A stretch of DNA of 64,000 nucleotides from Hymenobacter sp. BT188. GTDB lineage: Bacteria > Bacteroidota > Bacteroidia > Cytophagales > Hymenobacteraceae. The notes under the pieces were generated by a model. The model worked only from the letters and a program-made list of their open reading frames with translations. It did no database searches and was not told where the DNA came from. A program made the translations under genes and the position numbers. Location of the stretch: NCBI RefSeq assembly GCF_014333585.1, contig NZ_JACSCW010000003.1, forward strand, positions 124,001-188,000, in the 5' to 3' direction. Shown here piece by piece: positions 26,357-36,200 of this stretch (the stretch's first letter is position 1; each line of letters starts with the position of its first letter).

Positions 26357-26442
26357 TGTCATCTTAAGGCACGAAGAGCCTTATCTCCGTTGCGAGAGTT
26401 GTTTGTTCTGAGGTGAGAAGGTCCTTCGTGCCTCAGGATGAC
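26357..26442. repeat. Intergenic inverted repeat, family B
   Basis: TGTCATCTTAAGGCACGAAG with AGCCTTATCTC on the left is complementary, with a few mismatches, to GAGAAGGTCCTTCGTGCC followed by TCAGGATGACA on the right. The design resembles the family A hairpins (GTCAT/ATGAC outer ends) but the sequence differs. No coding frame. Confidence 0.8.
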
Positions 26443-26485
26443 AGATGATGAGAGCAATGAGAGGTAAGGCTAGCTTAGGACAACA

Positions 26486-26520
26486 AAAAAGCGGCAAGCC
26501 AATATGGCCTGCCGCTTTTA
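26486..26520. terminator. Terminator after the OmpA-family gene
   Basis: AAAAGCGGCAAGCC and GGCCTGCCGCTTTT form a hairpin with one bulge. A-run and T-run flank it. It lies about 20 bases beyond the stop of the OmpA gene on the minus strand. Confidence 0.85.
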
Positions 26521-26540
26521 ATAATTACTACCTGGGGGGG

Positions 26541-28043
26541 CTATTTCTGCTCGCCTTCAGGCTTAGGCGTTTCGTTAGCCTCTTCCGGCAAGACAAGGTC
26601 GAACTCGACGCGACGGTTGAGGGCGCGGCCAGCTGCGGTGGCATTAGTGGTAATAGGCTTGCTTTCACCGTAGCCACGTGATTCAATTCGCTCCGCAGGA
26701 ATGCCTTTTGTCAGCATATAGGTGCGGGCAGCGGCGGCGCGGTCGTCGGAAAGCTTCAGGTTGTAGGCGTCGCTACCTTGGCTGTCCGTGTGGCCGGCAA
26801 TGCTCAGGATATAGTCAGGATACTCGTTGAGCACCTTCACCAAATCCTCGAGCGTAGGGTAAGAACTAGGCTTGAGGACTGCCTTGTTAAGCTCAAACTG
26901 GATGAACTTGGTGGCAGCTTCGAGGCGCTTTTTGGTTTCAACCTTAATCTCTGGGCAGCCTCTGTTGGTAGCGGGGCCAGCAGAGTTGGGGCAGCGGTCC
27001 TGGAAGTCAGGCACACCGTCGCCGTCGGTGTCGAGCGGGCAGCCATTGGCATCTACTTTCACATTAGTCGGCGTATCGGGGCACTTGTCGTCAGCATCGG
27101 TTACACCATCATTGTCGGCATCGGGGCAGCCTTGCATTTCGGCTTTGCCAGGCGTATCAGGGCATTTGTCGTCAGCATCGCGGATACCGTCGCCATCCCG
27201 ATCTGGGCAACCTTCGAGGGCGGGCAGGCCTTTTTCAGCCGGGCATTTATCCTGATAATCTGGCACACCATCACCGTCGCCGTCTATTGGGCAGCCATTC
27301 GCATCAACTGCTACGCCGCTGGGCGTGGCAGGGCACTTGTCTTTACGGTCGGCAATGCCATCACCGTCCTCATCCTTGGCTCGGCCGAAGTTGAACGTAA
27401 CACCTGCGGAATGTTGCAGGTAGCGGTCATTCAGATCACCTTCATCCACGTTATCAATCGTGTTGGTTAGGGCGTAGATCTGGCCGGTCTGCACGAAGAT
27501 GCCGAAAGAGGGCGAGAAGTTCAGGGCAATACCGGCTGCACCGTGCAGATAAGCGGCGTAATGGTCTTTGTTGCCCTGGAACTGCTCTCCGCCCACGCCC
27601 GTGTTGATGAACTTATCCGAGGAGGCAATCATCAAGCCCGGCGCTAAGCTCAAATAAGGGGCGAAGATGGCGTCCTCTTTCAACGCCCAGCCGTTGTTGA
27701 GCTTGAACTTGACGGGCACCCCAATCGTGGTCACGTTCGCGTCGAAGCGGCGGATGGGCAGGCGCAAGGGGTCTTTGGTGGAGAATTTCATGTCCCCGTA
27801 GTTAGCCGACAAACCCAAGTCGATGCCCGGCGTCAGGTAACGGGAGAGTGTGATGCCGCCCCCGTACTCAATCTTATTGGACTTGAACCACTCCGAGCCC
27901 AGGTCGCCGCGGTATTGTAGGGTGCTGCCGTAAAGGCTAATGCCGGTTTTGCGGTCCGCGCTTTGCGTGTGACCCTCAAGGGCCGATGCCAGCAGCGCTG
28001 CACCCGAAAGCAGCAATTTGGATAAAGTAGAGAGTAATCTCAC
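26541..28043 (-). CDS. OmpA-family outer-membrane protein with TSP type-3 repeats
   Basis: A 500-residue protein: signal peptide (LSKLLLSGAALLASALEG), an N-terminal beta-barrel of about 200 residues, then several calcium-binding thrombospondin type-3 repeats (DEDGDGIADRKDKCP, DGDGDGVPDYQDKCP, DRDGDGIRDADDKCP, DADNDGVTDADDKCP, DTDGDGVPDFQDRCP), and a C-terminal OmpA domain with SIAGHTDSQGSDAYNLKLSD and RRVEFDLV, which binds peptidoglycan. It should tie the outer membrane to the cell wall, with the aspartate-rich repeats as a stiff calcium-bound linker. The architecture is common in Bacteroidota. It stands alone between terminators. Confidence 0.95.
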   Translation of the reverse strand: MRLLSTLSKLLLSGAALLASALEGHTQSADRKTGISLYGSTLQYRGDLGSEWFKSNKIEYGGGITLSRYLTPGIDLGLSANYGDMKFSTKDPLRLPIRRFDANVTTIGVPVKFKLNNGWALKEDAIFAPYLSLAPGLMIASSDKFINTGVGGEQFQGNKDHYAAYLHGAAGIALNFSPSFGIFVQTGQIYALTNTIDNVDEGDLNDRYLQHSAGVTFNFGRAKDEDGDGIADRKDKCPATPSGVAVDANGCPIDGDGDGVPDYQDKCPAEKGLPALEGCPDRDGDGIRDADDKCPDTPGKAEMQGCPDADNDGVTDADDKCPDTPTNVKVDANGCPLDTDGDGVPDFQDRCPNSAGPATNRGCPEIKVETKKRLEAATKFIQFELNKAVLKPSSYPTLEDLVKVLNEYPDYILSIAGHTDSQGSDAYNLKLSDDRAAAARTYMLTKGIPAERIESRGYGESKPITTNATAAGRALNRRVEFDLVLPEEANETPKPEGEQK

Positions 28044-28156
28044 AAGAATTAATTAAAAGGGAGAGTTTTATTGAATTAAGGCTATATACTTCCAATAACG
28101 AGTATGGGTTTCGGTCCTGTTGAATTGTTGAGCTTGATGCGTCTAGCGGGTATTCA

Positions 28157-29212
28157 TCATTGCATGGTCCAGCCAGCGCCTTCGGGTAAAACCAGAAAAA
28201 CGCTGTCGGCTAGGTTCTGGACGCGTAGTGCTTTGCGCAAATCCGTGACGGGCTCGGTCAGGCCATCGTCGGCGAGCTGGAAGGTGCCAAAATGGGTGGC
28301 AATGCTGCGGCGAGCGCCCAAATCCTGGTGGGCCTGCACCGCTTGGGCGGGCGAGATGTGAATGGGAGCCATAAACCACTCGGGCCGGTAGGCGCCAATG
28401 GGTAGAATGGCTAACTCAATTGGCCCCAACCGCTGTCCGATTTCCTTGAAAAATGGGCCGTAGCCGGTGTCGCCGGCATAATAGATGTTGCCGCGCGCGG
28501 CGCTCATCACCCAGCCTGCCCACAGGGTAGCGTCGCGGTCGCGCAGGCCGCGGCCGGAAAAGTGCTGGGCGGGCACGGCGGTGAGCTTTACCGTGGAACT
28601 GAGCGGCAAAGCTTGCCACCAATCCAGCTCGGTTACGTTGCCAATTTTCTCCTCGTCCAGAAACTCCTTAATTCCCAGTCCAACAAAGATGCGTGGCTGG
28701 TCGCGGGCGGCGAGGCGGCGCAGGGTATTTAGGTCAAGGTGGTCGTAGTGGTTGTGGCTGATGACGATGGCGTCGATGGGGGGCAAATCGTCGAAGCGCA
28801 GGCCGGGCGGGCGTAGGCGCTTGGGGCCAATCCATTGATACGGGCTGGTGCGCTCACTCCAAATGGGGTCCGTCAGCACGTTCAGGCTATCAAACTGCAA
28901 TAGGAAGCTACCATGATTGACAAACGTGACGCGCACCTGCCCGCGGCCGACGCGGGTGGGCGGCTTGGGTCCGGGGGGGAAATTGGGCTGTTCGGGCCAC
29001 TCGCCTTTGTCGCGGTTGAGCATCCATTTGAGCAACGGTCCCATGCCTTCCTGCGCTTTCACGCCGCCCGCATTCTGGAAGGTTTCACCATTGAAATGGT
29101 CGGAAACGGGGCCGCGGTATTTGGGGGCCGAAATGGAGCATCCTGCCACAAAGCCGCCGCCGGCCAGCAACACGAGTAGGCCCAAGGCCCAGAAGAAGTA
29201 GCGACGCAGCAT
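28157..29212 (-). CDS. MBL-fold metallo-hydrolase lipoprotein (NAPE-PLD/UlaG-like)
   Basis: A 351-residue protein. The N-terminus has a helix ending in GGGFVAGC, a plausible lipobox. The metallo-beta-lactamase motifs are present: HNHYDHLD (two-metal site), later YYAGDTGYG with the bridging aspartate, and the final histidine in RSIATHFGTFQLADD. The text FVNHGSFLLQFDSLNVLTDP is typical of the N-acyl-phosphatidylethanolamine phospholipase D/RomA-like group. The substrate is unknown; a phosphodiester is possible. Membrane anchoring suggests periplasmic or outer-membrane action. No operon partner. Confidence 0.88.
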   Translation of the reverse strand: MLRRYFFWALGLLVLLAGGGFVAGCSISAPKYRGPVSDHFNGETFQNAGGVKAQEGMGPLLKWMLNRDKGEWPEQPNFPPGPKPPTRVGRGQVRVTFVNHGSFLLQFDSLNVLTDPIWSERTSPYQWIGPKRLRPPGLRFDDLPPIDAIVISHNHYDHLDLNTLRRLAARDQPRIFVGLGIKEFLDEEKIGNVTELDWWQALPLSSTVKLTAVPAQHFSGRGLRDRDATLWAGWVMSAARGNIYYAGDTGYGPFFKEIGQRLGPIELAILPIGAYRPEWFMAPIHISPAQAVQAHQDLGARRSIATHFGTFQLADDGLTEPVTDLRKALRVQNLADSVFLVLPEGAGWTMQ

Positions 29213-29320
29213 AGAGGAGGTTGTAGAAAGCTCCTCGTTTTACCGGCTTGCGCGGCAAAGGTTTTGTTCGGCCACCAGACCCACTACAGATTGGGACAAG
29301 TGCGTAATTTGCCCCCCAAC

Positions 29321-30241
29321 ATGGCTGATGTAGCTTTTAATGGACCCGTACGCGGACGTTTGGCACCTACGCCCAGCGGCTATCTGCACCTGGGCAACGC
29401 CGTGAACTTTGTGCTTACCTGGCTACTCGTACGGCGAGCCGGTGGTAGTCTGCACCTGCGCATCGACGACCTCGACCGCGCCCGTTTGCGCCCGGCTTAC
29501 CTGGAGAATATCTTCCAGACGATCCGCTGGCTCGGCTTGGATTATGACACTGGCCCCCGCGATTCGGAGGAGTTTGAGCAGGCGTATTCTCAGCTACATC
29601 ATCTGGCTGAATACCAAGCTATGCTTGATAATTTGCGCTCGAAGCCGGGGTTGATCTATGCTTGCACTTGCTCGCGCACCAGCAATTTGCCCCCCAGCTC
29701 ACTGGATGGTGAACATGGCTGCCGCAGCTGTCAGGCCACATTTGCTACGGCCGGCGGCGCCTGGCGCGTGCGTGTGCCAGCTACGCCTATTGCTGTAGTT
29801 GATGCGTGGCGCGGACCTCTACAGGTAGACTTGGCGGCTACAATGGGTGACTTTGTGGTGCGCAAAAAAGATGGCTTGCCCGCTTACCAAGTGGCTTCAT
29901 TAGTCGATGACTTGTGCCTAGGCACTACGCTCATCGTGCGCGGCGAGGACTTGTTGCCCAGCACCGCCGCGCAGCTTTTTTTAGCTTCTCAGTTGTCCAC
30001 CACGGTCGGTTTTGCTCACGCTCAGTTCATACATCACAGCTTGCTTTCCGGTGCTGGGGGGCAAAAGTTGTCCAAGTCGCAACAGCAACCCCTGGACCGG
30101 GGAATAGTAGGCGCAACCAATTCACCGCGAGTAGTCTACGCCACTGTAGCGGAGCTGCTGGCGCTGCCTAAAGCAGCCGGTAACTCTTTGGACGCTTTGC
30201 AGCAAGCGTTTACCGACTTCGGGGTTGAAAGCAAAAAGTAG
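29321..30241 (+). CDS. gluQ: Glutamyl-Q tRNA(Asp) synthetase-like enzyme
   Basis: From ATG 29321 the protein has 306 residues. The frame extends 19 codons upstream without class I features. HIGH-type motif: APTPSGYLHLGNAVNF (residues 15-30). KMSKS-type motif: GGQKLSKSQQQ. A zinc site is formed by CTCS and, further on, CRSC. It lacks the anticodon-binding domain of a full glutamyl-tRNA synthetase, so it is the truncated form that attaches glutamate to the queuosine base at the wobble position of tRNA-Asp. The start codon follows the word TTTGCCCCCCAAC. A repeat hairpin follows. Confidence 0.88.
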   Translation: MADVAFNGPVRGRLAPTPSGYLHLGNAVNFVLTWLLVRRAGGSLHLRIDDLDRARLRPAYLENIFQTIRWLGLDYDTGPRDSEEFEQAYSQLHHLAEYQAMLDNLRSKPGLIYACTCSRTSNLPPSSLDGEHGCRSCQATFATAGGAWRVRVPATPIAVVDAWRGPLQVDLAATMGDFVVRKKDGLPAYQVASLVDDLCLGTTLIVRGEDLLPSTAAQLFLASQLSTTVGFAHAQFIHHSLLSGAGGQKLSKSQQQPLDRGIVGATNSPRVVYATVAELLALPKAAGNSLDALQQAFTDFGVESKK

Positions 30242-30283
30242 CGAAGCGTATACCCAGAAATTGGATAACAAATCAAACTCAGA

Positions 30284-30373
30284 CCGTCATGCCGAGCGTA
30301 GCATCCTGCGTGCTGACCCAAGATTACTAATTATGCATCAGCACGCGGGATGCTTCGCTGCGCTCGGCATGAT
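30284..30373. repeat. Intergenic hairpin repeat, family A copy 4
   Basis: CGTCATGCCGAGCG...GCATCCTGCGTGCTGA on the left and TCAGCACGCGGGATGC...CGCTCGGCATGA on the right, around a loop containing AGATTACTAATTATG. More diverged than the copy at 17538-17640 but with the same layout. It lies between convergent genes and may also end transcription. Confidence 0.9.
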
Positions 30374-30389
30374 GGACTAATAAGGAGAA

Positions 30390-31067
30390 TTAGTGAATCT
30401 CCTTCTTAAACTGCTCAGCCCAATGATCTGCCAAGCGTGTAGGCTCCGGGAGCTTATAGCCGCGGGTGCAGGCTACGGCTAGGCGCGTTGCAGTGATTTG
30501 GTCGCAGCGGTGGCCGGGACTTACGAATACGGGCAGCACCCGGTCCTTGGTGCGCAGCACTTCCCCAATTAATTCGTCTTTGTCGAGCAGCGGCGACCGG
30601 CTGCCGGCCGTGGGGGCAGGCTCCTCAAATTTGCCGGTGAGCAGGCTTTTAGCCACGCCAAAAGTAGGTATATCGAGCAGCACGCCGAGGTGAGCGGCAA
30701 TGCCCATGCGGCGCTTGTGCGCAATGCCGTGGCCATCTACCATAATCACGTCGGGTTTTTGTTGCAGCTTTTCGTAGGCTTTCAGTAAGTTGGGCGCTTC
30801 ACGAAACGCCAGAAATCCAGGTACATACGGCACCGTTACGGGGCCTACATGATAAACTTTCTCCACCAACTCCAGCGAGGGGTAACGCAGCAGCACAAAC
30901 ACCGAAAGAATGGTTTCCGGTGTGGGAAATGAGGAGTCGCAGCCGGCAATGAAGGAAGGCTCGGCAGCCAATGGCTCTATTCGGACGCGGGCGCGCATTT
31001 CTTCCTGTTGCTGAGTCAGGTCGCGAACTACGATCGGGTCGGCGGGCGGGTGGTAGGGGCGGTACAT
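30390..31067 (-). CDS. nfi: Endonuclease V (deoxyinosine 3' endonuclease)
   Basis: A 225-residue protein with the conserved endonuclease V sequence: FIAGCDSSFP carries the first catalytic aspartate, then YVPGFLAFREAPNLLKAYEK, then the strongly conserved VDGHGIAHKRRMGIAAHLGV with the second acidic residue, and SPGHRCDQITATRLAVAC. The enzyme nicks DNA one base 3' of deoxyinosine, starting repair of deaminated adenine; it acts in the cytoplasm. The length is normal. It stands alone and converges on gluQ across a repeat hairpin. Confidence 0.93.
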   Translation of the reverse strand: MYRPYHPPADPIVVRDLTQQQEEMRARVRIEPLAAEPSFIAGCDSSFPTPETILSVFVLLRYPSLELVEKVYHVGPVTVPYVPGFLAFREAPNLLKAYEKLQQKPDVIMVDGHGIAHKRRMGIAAHLGVLLDIPTFGVAKSLLTGKFEEPAPTAGSRSPLLDKDELIGEVLRTKDRVLPVFVSPGHRCDQITATRLAVACTRGYKLPEPTRLADHWAEQFKKEIH

Positions 31068-31307
31068 ATAGCGGGAGAGAGGCTGGGGGGCAAATTTCCC
31101 TTCTACGAATGGCCGGTGGAAAAGCTGACGAATGGTATTTCAACGCCAACTTTTTTGCGTACTATGAGCCAAATCCCGGTTGTTAGCTTAAATCAATTCG
31201 CACCCAGCCCGATTTAACTAGCTTAGCCGGGGGGCAAGTCGGTTGGGGCTGAAAGATAGTCTGATGAAAATCAGTGTGTTAGCAATGAATCTGGTCGCTT
31301 ACATTAT

Positions 31308-31916
31308 TTGAATTTCGTGAAGTCCTTTTCTATTCGCTTATACGCTTCTTACACCGATGCTGACCTGCTGCAAGCCTTGCGGGCAGATGATGAGGGTGCA
31401 TTCGAGGAGATCTATAAGCGTTACTGTTATCGGCTGTTCACGGTGGCCTACCGGAAGCTCAAGCAGCGGGAAGAAGCCGAGGAGTTGGTGCAGGACCTGC
31501 TGGCCGACCTCTGGAGCCGGCGCGCCAGCTTACAGATCCAGCAGCTCGATCAGTACTTGTTTTCGGCCGTTCGGTACCGAATTATCAACTACATCAAATC
31601 ACAGAAGCTGAAGTCGGGTTATGAGCTGTATTGTCAGCTTCACGCGTCACCCAGTACGGCTAATACCGAAAATTTCCTGGCCCTCAATGACTTGAACGAC
31701 GCCTTGCTGGCCGGAGTGGAGAATTTGCCCGAAAAATCCCGGCAGGTATTTCAGCTCAGCCGCATGGAGCACTGTACCGTACCCGAAATCTCGGTGCGGG
31801 TCAACCTATCGGAGAAGACAGTGGAGTATCACCTGACTAAGGCGCTGAAGCTGCTGCGGAGCTACCTGCGCGATTTTTTGGTGTTGCTGCTTCCTTTACT
31901 TGCCTTTTTGCGATAA
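31308..31916 (+). CDS. ECF-type RNA polymerase sigma factor, FecI-like
   Basis: A 202-residue sigma factor with a possible TTG start (31308-31310); a GTG three codons further is an alternative, and no ATG is suitably placed. Region 2: DLLQALRADDEGAFEEIYKR through REEAEELVQDLLADLWSRR. Region 4: LPEKSRQVFQLSRMEHCTVP then SEKTVEYHLTKALKLLRSYL, the DNA-binding helix-turn-helix. The C-terminus is hydrophobic (DFLVLLLPLLAFL). It is the first gene of a sigma/FecR/SusC/SusD cassette; its activity is expected to be released through the FecR protein when the outer-membrane receptor binds its substrate. Confidence 0.9.
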   Translation: MNFVKSFSIRLYASYTDADLLQALRADDEGAFEEIYKRYCYRLFTVAYRKLKQREEAEELVQDLLADLWSRRASLQIQQLDQYLFSAVRYRIINYIKSQKLKSGYELYCQLHASPSTANTENFLALNDLNDALLAGVENLPEKSRQVFQLSRMEHCTVPEISVRVNLSEKTVEYHLTKALKLLRSYLRDFLVLLLPLLAFLR

Positions 31917-32056
31917 GATAAAATGCTTACTTCCAGTAATATAGCTGGTGATGGGTGATTTTGTGGTTGTTTTTTGTAAAAAAAAGCAGAAAGTGTTTAG
32001 GGTTGCTGGCTAGTTCGCTGACTAGATAAGTGGAAGCTTGCTAAATCCCTTATCTA

Positions 32057-33106
32057 GTGACTGAAGACGAATTTCACGCGTTGCTTCAACGCTACCTCGA
32101 CGGCCGCTGCACGCCCGCCGAGCGGGCGCGTGTAGAGCATTGGTACAATCACCTGGAGGAGGCCGAAGGCGCCGCGCTGCTGAGTCAGAGTCAGGAAGCG
32201 GTGGAAGATGCCATTTGGCAACGTCTCCATCAGCACACCAAAGCCACCACTGCTTCCGAAACCCGCATACTGGTTCATCCGGCAAGTTTTTGGCAGAAGC
32301 CTCACATGAAGGCCGCCGCCGCGCTGGTGCTATTGGCGCTTAGCCTGGGGCTATTGCTGCTGTTTACCAAGTCCTCCCAGACGCGCCAGTCCCAGCCAAC
32401 GATAGCGGTGGCCGACGGGTGGACCCGCCACCGCAACACGACCCGGCAGGTGCAGCAGTTCCGGCTGCCGGATGAAAGCCGGATCACGCTGCATCCGGGC
32501 AGTAGTTTGCGGTATCTGACTGCATTTGTGGGGCCCAAGCGGAAGGTATATCTACAGGGAGAGGCCTTTTTTCAGGTCAGCAAAAATCCCGCGCGCCCTT
32601 TCCTGGTTTTCACCCGCCAGGTGGTGACCACCGTGCTGGGAACGAGCTTCCGGGTGAAAGCCTACGCCGAGAGCAAAGTGGCCTCAGTAGCGGTAAGTGA
32701 GGGAAAAGTGGCCGTGCAAGCTCGCAAACCTGCCACGTCCGATACGGCGCCGCTGGCTACCCCAAGCATACTGCTGTTGCCCAATCAGCAGGTGGTGTAC
32801 TCTGCTGTCAGTCGGCGGCTGAAAAAGGAACTAGTCGATAAACCCGTGGTGCTGGCGCCCCAGTCCTTTGAGTTCGAGGAACGCCCCGTGACGGAGGTGC
32901 TACAGGCCCTGGAAAAAGCCTACGGGGTTGACATAGAGTACGATAGAGCCACGCTGGCTGGGTGCACCGTCAGTATCACCTTCTACGACGAGCCCTTATT
33001 TGAAAAGCTGGGCTTGCTGTGCAAGTCGCTGGATGCCTATTACAGCCTGTCGGACGCGCAGATCATCCTGCACAGCAAGGGCTGTCAGTCGCCGCTGGGG
33101 GGCTAA
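32057..33106 (+). CDS. FecR-family anti-sigma factor
   Basis: A 349-residue protein from a GTG start (32057-32059). An N-terminal cytoplasmic sigma-binding part (LLQRYLDGRCTPAERARVEH) is followed by one membrane helix (AAAALVLLALSLGLLLLF, about residues 85-102), then the periplasmic FecR domain (RQVQQFRLPDESRITLHPGS and KRKVYLQGEAFFQVSKNP) and a C-terminal STN-like part (EFEERPVTEVLQALEKAYGV). It relays receptor occupancy from the outer membrane to the sigma factor encoded upstream. The stop codon lies within a GGGGGGC word. Confidence 0.92.
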   Translation: MTEDEFHALLQRYLDGRCTPAERARVEHWYNHLEEAEGAALLSQSQEAVEDAIWQRLHQHTKATTASETRILVHPASFWQKPHMKAAAALVLLALSLGLLLLFTKSSQTRQSQPTIAVADGWTRHRNTTRQVQQFRLPDESRITLHPGSSLRYLTAFVGPKRKVYLQGEAFFQVSKNPARPFLVFTRQVVTTVLGTSFRVKAYAESKVASVAVSEGKVAVQARKPATSDTAPLATPSILLLPNQQVVYSAVSRRLKKELVDKPVVLAPQSFEFEERPVTEVLQALEKAYGVDIEYDRATLAGCTVSITFYDEPLFEKLGLLCKSLDAYYSLSDAQIILHSKGCQSPLGG

Positions 33107-33213
33107 TTGCCGCCCGCATCTGCACACAATAAGCTAAAAGCTCTGAATTATAAAGTGTTAAGCGAACACTGACTGCCTTTTTACCTCCATTACCACACCA
33201 CTAAATCCATTCC

Positions 33214-36200
33214 ATGAAAAAGCTATTACACTTTTTTCCACCCTTCCGGTATCCCATAGGGGCGGCAGTAGTACATGTGTTGCTGCTGTGCATACTGGCT
33301 GGTACCGCAACAGCACGTCCAGCGGTGGCCCAGGCCGTTCTGGACCGCAAAATTACTTTACGGGTAGAAGCGCAAACGATTACTGAAACGCTTCATCAGA
33401 TTGCTAAGCAGGCCGACATTCGCTTTGTGTACAGCCAACAGCTACTAAACGCCGAGCGGAAAGTGACTGTACAGGCCCAAGACAAGTCCGTTTCAGTTGT
33501 TGTAGACGAAATACTGGCGCCTCTGAAGATCCAATATGAGGTGAATAATAATCGCGTGGTGTTGCGTCTTCCTTCTGGGTCACCTACCGCAAACGTTTCA
33601 GTAGTTGCGGACGTGACCGTTTCGGGGCGGGTAGTAGATGCCAAAGGGAGCGGCTTGCCGGGCGTAACGGTGGTGGTGAAAGGCACTACTACGGGCACCG
33701 GTACCGCCGCCGATGGCAGCTTTACGCTGCAAGCCCCTGAGAACAGCGTGCTGGTATTCAGCTACGTAGGCTACAGCCGTCAGGAAATACCCGTGACTAG
33801 TGCTACCAGCAACCTGACTGTAACCCTGGCCGAAGACACGCAGGCTTTGAGTGAAGTTGTGGTAATCGGCTACGGCACGGCCCGCAAGAGCGACTTAACG
33901 GGCGCGGTGGCCTCCGTCAGCGGTGCCCAACTCTCTCAGGTGGCCACTTCCAACCCAGTGCAAGCCCTACAAGGGCGCGCGGCAGGGGTAGAGGTAACCT
34001 CCAACAGTGGGCAGCCCGGCGCGGGCACTCGAATTCGGGTGCGGGGCGTGGGCACTATCAACAACAGCGACCCGCTGTACGTAGTGGACGGCATTCAAAC
34101 GGGCGACATCGGTTTTTTGCTGCCCACCGACATTGAGTCGACCGAAATCCTGAAAGACGCCTCGGCCACGGCCATTTACGGCTCGCGGGGCGCCAACGGC
34201 GTGGTATTGATTACCACTAAACGCGGCAAAGTTGGCAAAACTCAGTTCAACGTTACGGGCTACACCGGCTTCCAGCAGATCCGGAAGCAACTCGACCTGA
34301 CCAACGCTGCCGAGTACGCAACGCTGGTGACGGAGGCCTACACGAATAACAATAGCCCAGTGCCCGCCGACTACGCGCCGCGGCTGCAAGAAGCCATTCA
34401 GAGCGGAGCCACGGGCACCAACTATCAGGACCTGGTAACCCAGCGTGGTCTGATTACCAATTACAGCCTATCTGCCTCGGGCGGCACCGAGCAAAATCGC
34501 TTTCTGGTGAGCGGCAGCTACTTCCAGCAGGATGGTATTCTGAAAAACTCGGAGTTTAGGAAATACGTGATTCGCGTCAATGATGACCTCGTGCTGACCC
34601 GGCACGTGAAGGCGGGTGTCTCAGCCACGTTCACCAACTCCAACACCACGGGCAGTTCTGATGGTACGGGCAATACGGTTAACTACCGGGTGCTGGAGTA
34701 CGCTACCCAAAACATTCCTATTCACAACCCCATCCTGCCAGACGGAGGCTTTGCGTACGACAACCTCACCAACGTGCCTAATGCGTTGCGTTACCTCGAC
34801 GAACAAAAATTCAGCAAGACCCGGGCCAACACGCTGTTTTCCACGGCCTACGTCGATGTTGCGCTGGCCAAAGGACTGTCGTTCCGGTCTTCTTTCGGCA
34901 TCAACTACAACAACTTCAACCCGAAAGCATACCAGCCTCAGTACTTCTTAGGTCCCTTAGATCAACGTGCCCAAAGCGCGCTGATTGAAACCCGCAACCA
35001 GAACATATCGTGGGTGTGGTCGAATTATGCCAACTATACCCTGGACCTCGGCCAGAACAGCTCCCTTTCGGCCACGCTGGGCCAGGAAGCGCAGCGCGGC
35101 TACGGCAACGGCATTTCCGTTACGGGTTTTAATGTGCCCGCTGACCCTACTTTGCAGTACATTTCGGCTAACCGCAGCACCAACAACGCCGTGCGCAGCT
35201 CCCAGTACGATGGAGGGCTTTTATCATACTTCGGCCGGGCTAACTACAACTTCCGCGACAAGTACTTGCTGACGGGCACCTTGCGCTTCGACCAGACCTC
35301 GAAGTTTCTGGCTCCTGTACGGACTGGTGTATTTCCTTCCGTGGGCGCCGCCTGGAACATTTCCAACGAGCCATTCCTGAAGGACGTAGCCATGCTATCG
35401 GCGTTGAAGCTGCGCGCTAGCTACGGGGCCGTGGGCAACCAGAACGCCGCGCCTAACTACGGCTACGCTTCGGTGGCGACCAACAACCAACTGTACGTGT
35501 TCAACAACGCCCCGGCGCCGGGCTTGGCCATCACCCAGCTCAACAACCCGAGTCTGAAGTGGGAAACCTCCGTCACCACGGACGTGGGTATTGACGCCGA
35601 GCTGTTTGACAGCAAGCTCTCGCTGACGGCCGACTATTTCATCCGGCGCACCGAGGACATGATTGCCCTGCTGCCCGTACCCGATTACGTGGGCCAAGCA
35701 CCAGCCAGCGCCAATGTGGGTTCGCTGCGCAACCGTGGCCTGGAGCTGGCACTGAACTACCGCAACGAAATTGGGAAGCTGCAGTACAGCGTGGGCGCCA
35801 ACTTCACCCGCATCACCAACGAAGTAACCGACTTGGGCGGGGCCAACCCCATTGCCAGCGGCAACGTGCTGGTGCAGACGGGCAACACGACGCTCACAGG
35901 CGTTGGTCGTGAGGTGGCCTATTTCTACGGCTTGCAGGTAGATGGCATCTTCCGGGATCAGGCCGAGATTGATGCTTACACGAACGCCACCGGCGGGCGG
36001 GTTCAGCCCGGCGCCAAGCCCGGCGACGTGCGCTACCAGGACGTGAACGGGGACGGTCAGATCACTGGCCTTGACCGAACGTATTTGGGCAGCGCTACGC
36101 CGAACTTTACCTTCGGCGGCACCATCAACCTGTCGTACAGCAACTTCGATTTCAAAGTGCTGCTCTACGGTGTACAGGGTGCGGAACTGGTCAATGGTGC

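Noticed and set aside
26778..27470. A 230-codon frame rich in isoleucine and valine
   Set aside because: Complement of the TSP3 repeats of the OmpA protein. The repeat pattern explains its regular look.
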